From positions 1-60,752 of the forward strand of contig CAXTSX010000020.1 of NCBI GenBank assembly GCA_964247085.1: 60,752 nucleotides of DNA, read 5' to 3'. Source of the DNA: JAAFHZ01 sp964247085 (GTDB lineage Bacteria; Cyanobacteriota; Cyanobacteriia; Cyanobacteriales; Chamaesiphonaceae). Positions 54,760 to 60,752 of this stretch are shown here, piece after piece. Under the pieces are notes generated by a model. It worked only from the letters and a program-made list of their open reading frames with translations. It was not told the origin of the DNA and ran no database searches. A program made the translations under genes and the position numbers. Numbering within the stretch: the stretch's first letter is position 1; each line of letters starts with the position of its first letter.

Positions 54760-56268
54760 ATGAACAAGAATTTGGTTCTATATGTATACTTGATTCTTTT
54801 GACCTTGATTGGTCCAGCAGGTTTTTGGTTACTCAACAGCAATAAATCGCCGGGAGTGGTCGGTAGGGAAAAATCGGATAAAGAAGTTGGTAAAGATATT
54901 GCGACTTTAGGCTCCAAGCAAATCAGCTTGGGTCAACAAATATTGATAACTGAAGATAATTTGCCGGAGAAACAGGCGGCCGTTAAAGCTTATGCCAGTG
55001 GCGACTATTCAGTAGCGGTAACAAAATTCAGCGCATCTCTTCAAAGCAATCGTAATGATCCGGAATCTTTGATTTATCTGAATAATGCTACCGCCGCCAT
55101 GAAGGGAAAAACGATTACAATTGGGGTTAGTGTGCCAGTGGGTGGCAATTTAAATGTGGCTCGCGAGATTTTGCGAGGAGTTGCTCAAGCCCAACAGGAA
55201 GTTAACCAGAATGGTGGCATTGCGGGCAAATTGCTACAAGTTGAAATTGCTAATGATAACAGTTCACCAGAATTAGCCAAACAAATTGCCACCGCATTTA
55301 CCAAAGATAAAAATATTCTGGCGATAATTGGGCACAATGCTAGCGAAGCTTCCATAGCCGCAGCGCCAATTTATCAACAAGCTGGTTTGGTGATGATCTC
55401 TCCCACCAGTGTTGCCAGAAATTTATCTGGTATTGGCAGCTATATTTTTCGGACAACACCTAGTAGTAAAGCGATGGCTAGTGTTTTGGCAGAGCATATT
55501 ATTAAATCTGCCCGTAAAACTAAGGTGGCGATCTGTTTTGCTGCTAAAACCGAGGCTAGTCAGTCTTTTCAAGAAGAATTTACTACGGCTGTGTTTGAAA
55601 ATGGTGGCAAGCTATTAAGAACTGCCTGTGATTTTTCTGATCCCAATTTTGATGCTGGTGAAGCTCCCAGTCAGGCTATTAGTGCTGGAGCGGAAGCACT
55701 GGTGCTAGCTCCATCGCTAGGTGGTGTTCATCACGCTATTGGTGTGTTGCATGCGACCAAGGGCCGGTTGCCTATTTTTGGTAGCCAAACGATGTATGCG
55801 ATGGAAACATTAAAGCAGGGTCAAGAGGATGCCAATCGAATGGTGATAGCAGTGCCCTGGCATTCTGGGTTGGAAACAGGTGGTTCCTTTGCTAGTAATG
55901 CTAATAAATTGTGGGGCGGTTCTGCTAATTGGCGCACGGCGATGGCTTATGATGCAACGTTGGTGGCGATTTCGGGGTTGAAATTCGGTCAATCTCGTGA
56001 GCAAGTACAACAAGCTCTCTCGAATTCGGGGTTTGTGGTGCAGGGGGCTACGGGAGCTATCCAGTTTTTGCCATCGGGCGATCGATTGCTAAAAGCTTCT
56101 TTGGTGCGGGTTCAACCGGGGAAGGAATCGGGAACGAATTATGATTTTGCACCTTTGAAAAATCCAGCGCCAGCAATGCCAAGTCCGCCAGCGACCGTAC
56201 CCATTTCCTCCGCTAAGCCCAGCTCCGCTCCTAAGTCCTCAGCGAAGTCAAGTTCGCCAAAAAACTAA
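54760..56268 (+). CDS. ABC transporter substrate-binding protein (Peripla_BP_6), membrane-anchored
   Basis: About 502 residues from the ATG at 54760; a GTG at 54742 is the alternative. One N-terminal hydrophobic helix (LVLYVYLILLTLIGPAGFWLL), then a TPR-like segment (KAYASGDYSVAVTKFSASLQ, LIYLNNATA), then a two-lobed type I periplasmic ligand-binding domain (TIGVSVPVGG, GVAQAQQEVNQNGGIAGK, AIIGHNASEASIAAAPIY, MISPTS). The final 35 residues are Pro/Ser/Lys-rich. Relatives bind branched-chain amino acids or act as receptors. No transporter genes are adjacent, suggesting a sensory or orphan role. Its 3' end overlaps the convergent MFS gene by 21 bp. Confidence 0.88.
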   Translation: MNKNLVLYVYLILLTLIGPAGFWLLNSNKSPGVVGREKSDKEVGKDIATLGSKQISLGQQILITEDNLPEKQAAVKAYASGDYSVAVTKFSASLQSNRNDPESLIYLNNATAAMKGKTITIGVSVPVGGNLNVAREILRGVAQAQQEVNQNGGIAGKLLQVEIANDNSSPELAKQIATAFTKDKNILAIIGHNASEASIAAAPIYQQAGLVMISPTSVARNLSGIGSYIFRTTPSSKAMASVLAEHIIKSARKTKVAICFAAKTEASQSFQEEFTTAVFENGGKLLRTACDFSDPNFDAGEAPSQAISAGAEALVLAPSLGGVHHAIGVLHATKGRLPIFGSQTMYAMETLKQGQEDANRMVIAVPWHSGLETGGSFASNANKLWGGSANWRTAMAYDATLVAISGLKFGQSREQVQQALSNSGFVVQGATGAIQFLPSGDRLLKASLVRVQPGKESGTNYDFAPLKNPAPAMPSPPATVPISSAKPSSAPKSSAKSSSPKN

Positions 56269-57387
56269 GGCCAGTCCTGCTGTTAGTATTTGCACAGCTA
56301 TAATCATGGCCACGCAAGCAGGCCATGCTCCGATCGACCAAGCCCAGCCGGGGGCAATCGCCCCCAAACTACCACCTAGGTAATAAAATGCGACGTATAA
56401 TCCGGCGGCGGTGGCTTTGGCTGGTCCGGAAACTGCGCCTAAATAGCTGTTGGCCGCCGATTGGCAAATAAAAATACCCGCTGCACTAATTGCTAATCCT
56501 AAAATTATTACCCACAGTATTGGCTGGAGGGTCATCGTCACCCCAGTGCTGGCTGTCAAGATGGCGATCGCTAATGTTGTTCGATAGCCCAGTCGCCCCA
56601 TCCAAGGTCCGACGATCGGAGTCACCACCGCACCTAATAGATAGACAAAGAACACTGATCCCAAGGCAGCAGTGCCTAGCTGAAAGGGGGGAGCTGCCAA
56701 GTAGAAATTCACGTAAGTGAAGGTGCTAACATTGGAAAATAGTACATTAAAACCCACTATATAGGCAGCCCACAGTTTGGGATTGCGCAGATGCTGCACC
56801 ATGTTGGCGATCAAAATAGCTGTTTGATGCTCACGCTTAAAATTGCGGGATCGTGGTAACCAGACCCAGATAGCGGCACCGCTGAGAAAATTGATACAAC
56901 CCAATATCAGAAAAGACCACTGCCAGCACCAATGAGCTGCAATTACCCCGGATAAAAAACGACCTAAAACTCCGCCTAAAATATTGCCAGTTATGTAGGC
57001 AGCCATCCCAGAACCAATCTGCTGACTCTCCCATTCTTCACTGATATAGGCCACCGTAACTGCAAAAATGGCGGGCATGAACAGACCTTGGACAAAACGC
57101 CAACCAGCCAAGGCATAAATATCGGTGGCGGTAGCTGCCAAAAAGGTAGGAACGGCGAGTCCAAAAGCAGCGATTACAATAATGTGCTTACGTCCTAATC
57201 GATCAGCTAATAAACCAGTTACTGGTGCAGCTAAGGCCACGCCGATGGTAGTGGCACTGACGGTTAAACTGGCCTCAACTTTAGAAACCTGAAAAACCTG
57301 GGTGAGCAATGGTAATAGTGACTGAGTGGCATATAAATGTAGAAATGCACTAAAACCAGCTAAGGCAACGGCTAGTAAACGCCCCAC
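56248..57387 (-). CDS. MFS transporter (drug/sugar efflux type)
   Basis: A 379-residue permease with 12 predicted helices. TGLLADRLGRKHII after helix 2 is the MFS motif A, repeated weakly in the second half (GPWMGRLGYRTTL). Overall it resembles AraJ/YnfM-type proton-driven efflux carriers. Its start codon shares base 57387 with the stop of the TauD-like gene, so the two are translationally coupled. It may export or import a compound made or used by the dioxygenase. Confidence 0.92.
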   Translation of the reverse strand: MGRLLAVALAGFSAFLHLYATQSLLPLLTQVFQVSKVEASLTVSATTIGVALAAPVTGLLADRLGRKHIIVIAAFGLAVPTFLAATATDIYALAGWRFVQGLFMPAIFAVTVAYISEEWESQQIGSGMAAYITGNILGGVLGRFLSGVIAAHWCWQWSFLILGCINFLSGAAIWVWLPRSRNFKREHQTAILIANMVQHLRNPKLWAAYIVGFNVLFSNVSTFTYVNFYLAAPPFQLGTAALGSVFFVYLLGAVVTPIVGPWMGRLGYRTTLAIAILTASTGVTMTLQPILWVIILGLAISAAGIFICQSAANSYLGAVSGPAKATAAGLYVAFYYLGGSLGAIAPGWAWSIGAWPACVAMIIAVQILTAGLALVFWRT

Positions 57388-58394
57388 TAGGCATGAACCT
57401 GCTGCGGTAGAATATTGGCATTGATGGCTGGTGCTGGCAATACAAAAGGCTGACGACCCATCCGCACTCTAATAAAATGACGCTGGTGATCTAGATAAAT
57501 CGTGCGCCCATGCAAAGCCGTATGGTTATCACAAATTACTAAATCATCATCTTGCATGTAGTAACTGAGCACATTCACCTTATTTTCTAAGACATGATGC
57601 AATACTCGCAAGGCCTCCCGGGCTTCAGGTATATCTAGATCGGGTCGGGCTTGGAAACCTTTTTCTAAGGTGTCGTGACGGAATCTAATTAAGGGTTCAT
57701 CGCCAAAAATTGGTGCTTGAGTTGTTTCGATCGCACTAACTGTTCCACCCTGGGTAAAAGTCGTGGGAATGCGAAAAGGGAAGTTAAAAGTGGACAGAAC
57801 ATCAAAGGCCTCTTGCCCCTGAGAGCTTTCTAATAAGCAAGACTGAATTTCTCGTCCATCGCACAGCATCGACTTGCCACCACCACAGGCCGCCGCTCGC
57901 ACTACATAAAGTAAGAAATAATCTTCTGGGCTATCGTAATATTGTGTATCGGTATGTAGTCCGGCTCGATCGCTGTGCTCGGAAAAGGTGGCAAAATGTC
58001 CTTTAGGTAAAGAACGGTGCTTCACATCCCACAGCAGTTGTCCTTGATGCGGATCCGTAGGAGTGGGAAAGCCCAAAACCATACTAAATGCAAACAATAA
58101 TTTATTGTGATCGGCTGGTGCAAATGATTGCAAACCAAATTTATCAATCATAATTGCACAGTAGCCATCATTCTTTAGCTCAATGATTTGCTGTTGCAAT
58201 TCATACAAACTGGGAATAGAAAGCATGGCAGCAGACAACATCTTTTGATTGACCTGGGGAGAAAATTTAGTGCAATCTTGATCACCATAAAAATCTTGTA
58301 GAATCCTTTCGATTTTTTGATATATATCTTGCCAAACATGGGGAAATGTAAAACGACCGATACCTGATGCTAAGTCTTTTTGATGGAATAACAT
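57387..58394 (-). CDS. Fe(II)/2-oxoglutarate dioxygenase, TauD/TfdA family
   Basis: A 335-residue enzyme with the metal facial triad of non-haem dioxygenases: LHTDTQYY (H147 and D149) and a distal His in DNHTALHGRT (near 295), followed by RHFIRVRMGR with the 2-oxoglutarate-binding Arg. CGGGKSMLCDG is typical of the TauD/clavaminate-synthase group. It hydroxylates or desaturates a small molecule, unknown here. The N-terminal 60 residues are extra compared with TauD. It forms a coupled pair with the MFS gene and has a long upstream region. Confidence 0.9.
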   Translation of the reverse strand: MLFHQKDLASGIGRFTFPHVWQDIYQKIERILQDFYGDQDCTKFSPQVNQKMLSAAMLSIPSLYELQQQIIELKNDGYCAIMIDKFGLQSFAPADHNKLLFAFSMVLGFPTPTDPHQGQLLWDVKHRSLPKGHFATFSEHSDRAGLHTDTQYYDSPEDYFLLYVVRAAACGGGKSMLCDGREIQSCLLESSQGQEAFDVLSTFNFPFRIPTTFTQGGTVSAIETTQAPIFGDEPLIRFRHDTLEKGFQARPDLDIPEAREALRVLHHVLENKVNVLSYYMQDDDLVICDNHTALHGRTIYLDHQRHFIRVRMGRQPFVLPAPAINANILPQQVHA

Positions 58395-58859
58395 ATGGTC
58401 TCCTTAGTAGTAAATGCCTATGAAAAGTCTTGATATATATTGGTTTTGGGTGCAGACATTCACAACTTAGATGACAATTATTTTTCAAAAAGTGGTTAAT
58501 GATACTGAGTATCAAGTGAAATTCGATTAATGCAATTATTATATGCATTTTTTGCTTTTAATCTAATTTTGATGACAAATATAGTTGATAAATGTGATTT
58601 CTGATACTTTCTATCTATATATTTTCTAGAGCTATATTTTGGATTAAGATTGATTTTTTAAAATAGGGTAACATTGCCCATTAACTATTAAGTTTGTTTT
58701 GAAGTCACAGTGCTTTGGACAATTTCACCAGGTAGAATGTACAATCAAGGTAATCCGAGGAACAGCTAAAATCAGGCACTGCTGATTTCCAACGGTATAC
58801 AGTAAATTGCGAGATAACTAGGCAATGGTGTCAAAATTTATAGACAAAAAAAAATAGTT

Positions 58860-58888
58860 TTGTCTGGCAATTCGGGATCAGCTATACT
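58860..58888 (+). promoter_or_regulatory. Candidate sigma-70-type promoter of the HPP gene
   Basis: TTGTCT (58860-58865) and TATACT (58883-58888) are separated by exactly 17 bp, matching the consensus at 4/6 and 5/6 positions. Transcription would start near 58895, leaving a leader of about 268 nt before the HPP start codon. Confidence 0.5.
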
Positions 58889-59056
58889 GGCATGAAGGAT
58901 ATCACCGTACTAGTTAGCCCAATTTTGAAGAAATTTAGATTTTACGAAGCAGCTATGTACTATCCAAAGGCTGTTTTACAGCAAAGCTACACTTACTTTT
59001 TGGCATTTAATATAAAAAGTAATGCAAAAAGAAAGCATTATCGATATCAATGAGAG

Positions 59057-59162
59057 AGGATGTCATCTTCACAATGATACTAACGGCTTGATTAAGTGCT
59101 GCCTCATGTTCAGCTTATTTTTATTTATATTCAGCCTATTTTATTTTTACAGATGACATCCT
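59057..59162 (+). promoter_or_regulatory. 12-bp inverted repeat that can mask the HPP translation start
   Basis: AGGATGTCATCT at 59057-59068 is the exact complement of AGATGACATCCT at 59151-59162, which directly precedes the ATG at 59163. In the transcript these could pair across an 82-nt loop and block ribosome access. No classical AGGAGG is seen otherwise, so the UTR fold may decide expression. Confidence 0.45.
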
Positions 59163-60104
59163 ATGACAATTAAAACAACAGACTATTCGGAAGATCAGCA
59201 GGATTCAGCACGGTCATTAAGCTTACGCATCTCGGAAGGGATATTGGACGAGATTTTTGAAGAACAGCTAGATGACTTGCTGGGCGTGGATGAGATTAAG
59301 CCGAAAAAAATAAAACAGTCTTCACGGCCATTTAATTCTCCGTCCCAAAGAATCCTAGAGGAGCCCGTCGCCCCCCCGGAAACTAAGCAGCTGACTCCGG
59401 CCACAGCTGTGGTAGTCGAACAGCAGCAACAGCAGCAACTTGAGGAATATCAACGCCAGTTGGATGCTCAAGAACAGCAAATTAAGGCTCAGCAAGAACA
59501 GCTCGATCGACTTAGTGAGTTGTTGCTGCAATCTAATCGCCCAGAACTACAAAGACCTTTACCTACTTTGGATTTCCGGCAAAGCTGGCAACGGTTTCGC
59601 CAGTATGTGAATAGTTTGCATGGTAGCTCTGCCTATCAACCTCGGTTTTCGATGCAGCAAATAGTCATTTCCTATTTGGGAAGTTTTCTGGGCATTGCTG
59701 CTTTAGCTTATATCAGCGTCAGTACTTCTTATCCGCTGATTGCTGCGCCTTTTGGGGCAGCGGCAGTGTTGGTGTTCGCGGTACCGAACAGCCCGCTAGC
59801 TCAACCACGCAATCTAATTATCGGAAATTTGATTGGTGGTCTGTCCAGTTTGGTGATGTTAAATCTGTTTGGTTCTGGGCCATGGGTGATGGCCTTGGCC
59901 GTGGCGACGGCGATTCAGGTGATGCAGCTGACTAAAACTCTGCATCCCCCAGGTGGGGCGGTGGCTTTGGTCGGGGTGATGAGTCATGCCAAGTGGGAAT
60001 TCTTATTTACACCGGTGTTGACGGGTTCGATCGTACTGTTACTCTGTACAGTTATATTTAACAACCTAATGCCCGGTCGTTCTTACCCAGAACATTGGCT
60101 GTAA
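59163..60104 (+). CDS. HPP-family membrane protein with Gln-rich N-terminal extension
   Basis: A 313-residue protein. The C-terminal half has four hydrophobic helices and the HPP signature: APFGAAAVLVFAVPNSPLAQPRNL, IGNLIGGLSSL and LHPPGGAVALVGV. Some cyanobacterial and chloroplast HPP proteins transport nitrite, so that is the leading guess. The first roughly 160 residues are unusual: an acidic segment (ILDEIFEEQLDDLLG), then a Gln-rich coiled coil (VEQQQQQQLEEYQRQL to about 120). These may control oligomerisation or gating. It has a long leader with a possible start-masking helix. Confidence 0.9.
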   Translation: MTIKTTDYSEDQQDSARSLSLRISEGILDEIFEEQLDDLLGVDEIKPKKIKQSSRPFNSPSQRILEEPVAPPETKQLTPATAVVVEQQQQQQLEEYQRQLDAQEQQIKAQQEQLDRLSELLLQSNRPELQRPLPTLDFRQSWQRFRQYVNSLHGSSAYQPRFSMQQIVISYLGSFLGIAALAYISVSTSYPLIAAPFGAAAVLVFAVPNSPLAQPRNLIIGNLIGGLSSLVMLNLFGSGPWVMALAVATAIQVMQLTKTLHPPGGAVALVGVMSHAKWEFLFTPVLTGSIVLLLCTVIFNNLMPGRSYPEHWL

Positions 60105-60181
60105 TCTATCTGGGCTTCATTAGATTAGATGGCGATCAATCATTCAAGTTTTCCACAATTACTATATAGAACATTAATCCG

Positions 60182-60610
60182 ATGTTAATGAGCCAGGTAA
60201 AGCAAAAAAGAAGTAGAGCGAGGATTGTGATCTTGGCGGCAGCATTTGGCACTGGCATGGTGGCGCTTAATCCCACGCCCAGCGCGGAATTGTCTAAGCA
60301 AGTATTTATAACGATCGCTGATGTCGCTATGTGCCTCATGCTTTGGGATACTTATTTTGATGAGGAGTTAGCTAAAAAGAATGTCCAGTCGCTCTTTTCT
60401 GAGCTTTTGGTTATTGTTTTAAGCAGCATTTTCACTTCTTACGTTTTGGCTAAGGGAATTGCAGTTTCGATGAGCTATTTCACCAATATGTTGGGTTCGA
60501 TCGGCTGGGTTGTTTCTGGTCTTTTTGCAGCGATAGCAACTGGTCTCTTGGGTATGGGTTGGGCTTCCTATTGTGATGATTGGTATCGAAATTCTCAAGC
60601 GAAAAAATAG
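60182..60610 (+). CDS. Small integral membrane protein, function unknown
   Basis: A 142-residue protein (140 if it starts at the second ATG, 60188) with a basic N-terminus (QVKQKRSRAR) and about three or four hydrophobic segments (RIVILAAAFGTGMVAL, VFITIADVAMCLMLW, LLVIVLSSIFTSYVLAKG, IGWVVSGLFAAIATGLLGMG). I recognise no family. It lies 77 bp after the HPP gene in the same direction, so the two may be cotranscribed. The last 142 bp of the window contain no gene I can support. Confidence 0.7.
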   Translation: MLMSQVKQKRSRARIVILAAAFGTGMVALNPTPSAELSKQVFITIADVAMCLMLWDTYFDEELAKKNVQSLFSELLVIVLSSIFTSYVLAKGIAVSMSYFTNMLGSIGWVVSGLFAAIATGLLGMGWASYCDDWYRNSQAKK

Positions 60611-60752
60611 CAGCCCAAGACTATCATCTATCGCTTGGTCTGAACTATGCGTGAGAATATCGAATTTCTCTAAAAAATCAAGGAGTGCATTCCGATAGCA
60701 GCAATTCTCATTATGGAATTTCAACTGGTATTGAGCGGCAAATCTAGCTCTA

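Larger units (their letters stand above)
58395..59162. other. Long AT-rich intergenic region with promoter and structured leader of the HPP gene
   Basis: These 768 bp lie between two divergent genes and contain no credible coding frame. Two elements stand out, listed separately: a promoter at 58860-58888 and a 12-bp inverted repeat ending at the HPP start codon. A small hairpin (AGACAAAA/TTTTGTCT) at 58842-58865 overlaps the -35 box. Confidence 0.5.

Noticed and set aside
58842..58865. Hairpin AGACAAAA/TTTTGTCT as a terminator
   Set aside because: A/T-rich, weak, and overlapping the -35 box of a candidate promoter; more likely incidental.
60419..60724. 101-codon minus-strand frame at the right end
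   Set aside because: Antisense to the small membrane protein gene over most of its length, with no recognisable features.
1..60752. CRISPR arrays, tRNA or rRNA genes, insertion sequences, prophage
   Set aside because: None was recognised on reading both strands; a tRNA or Rfam scan would be needed to exclude small RNAs rigorously.

Overview
The window reads as a chromosomal segment of a cyanobacterium. Evidence: many HIP1-type GCGATCGC octamers, an NdhF1 subunit of the NDH-1 complex, the sulfolipid synthase SqdX, a DUF3181 protein, a glycine-rich RRM protein of the cyanobacterial Rbp type, a DUF92/VTE6-like phytol-pathway protein and an HPP-type membrane protein. No rRNA, tRNA, CRISPR array, prophage or intact insertion sequence was recognised. 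The genus cannot be fixed from the sequence alone.

Left part (1-11.4 kb). An orphan VapB-like antitoxin is followed by a LysR regulator divergent from an aspartoacylase. Next is a compact operon (3522-8944) that looks like a second, specialised Hsp70 machine: an Hsp70 ATPase with a divergent C-terminus, a zinc-ribbon/TM protein, a membrane-anchored helical-repeat protein, a small J-like protein whose HPD motif reads SPD, and a GrpE-like exchange factor. A conserved domain of unknown function, possibly membrane-tethered, lies just upstream (2657-3430). This chaperone island is my best candidate for an undescribed system. Downstream and convergent is prfB (release factor 2) with its in-frame UGA at codon 26 and a +1 frameshift site, then DUF3181, a 2TM protein and a divergent lipoate/octanoate ligase-like gene.

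Middle part (11.4-29.7 kb). Mostly housekeeping genes: a VTE6-like protein, a cold-shock-type RNA-binding protein, an acyltransferase/hydrolase pair resembling the two halves of phytyl ester synthase, a zinc/manganese uptake pair with a Zur-like box but no permease, pyrC, lepB, thiC under a TPP riboswitch, ndhF1, a thioredoxin, a DEDD exonuclease, mnmA, a small heat-shock protein, hydrolases, sqdX and an LRAT-like protein. Between 27.0 and 27.6 kb lies a decayed RES-Xre toxin-antitoxin module: a frameshifted antitoxin followed by the first codons of the toxin.

Polysaccharide island (29.7-54.2 kb). Twelve minus-strand genes (44066 to 29765) encode a priming sugar-phosphate transferase, an FkbM methyltransferase, four GT2 and two GT4 glycosyltransferases, an ABC exporter/flippase, a membrane acyltransferase, a DegT-type aminotransferase and a SAM methyltransferase. 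Across a 736-bp AT-rich spacer, six plus-strand genes encode a GMC oxidoreductase, three GT4 enzymes, a Wzy/O-antigen-ligase-like membrane protein and a Wzc-like chain-length protein fused to a BY-kinase-type ATPase. Together they would build, modify, flip, polymerise and export a decorated heteropolysaccharide or glycolipid.

Right end (54.2-60.7 kb). A membrane-anchored ABC-type ligand-binding protein, a convergent MFS-transporter/TauD-like dioxygenase operon, and an HPP membrane protein with a long, potentially structured leader, followed by a small membrane protein.
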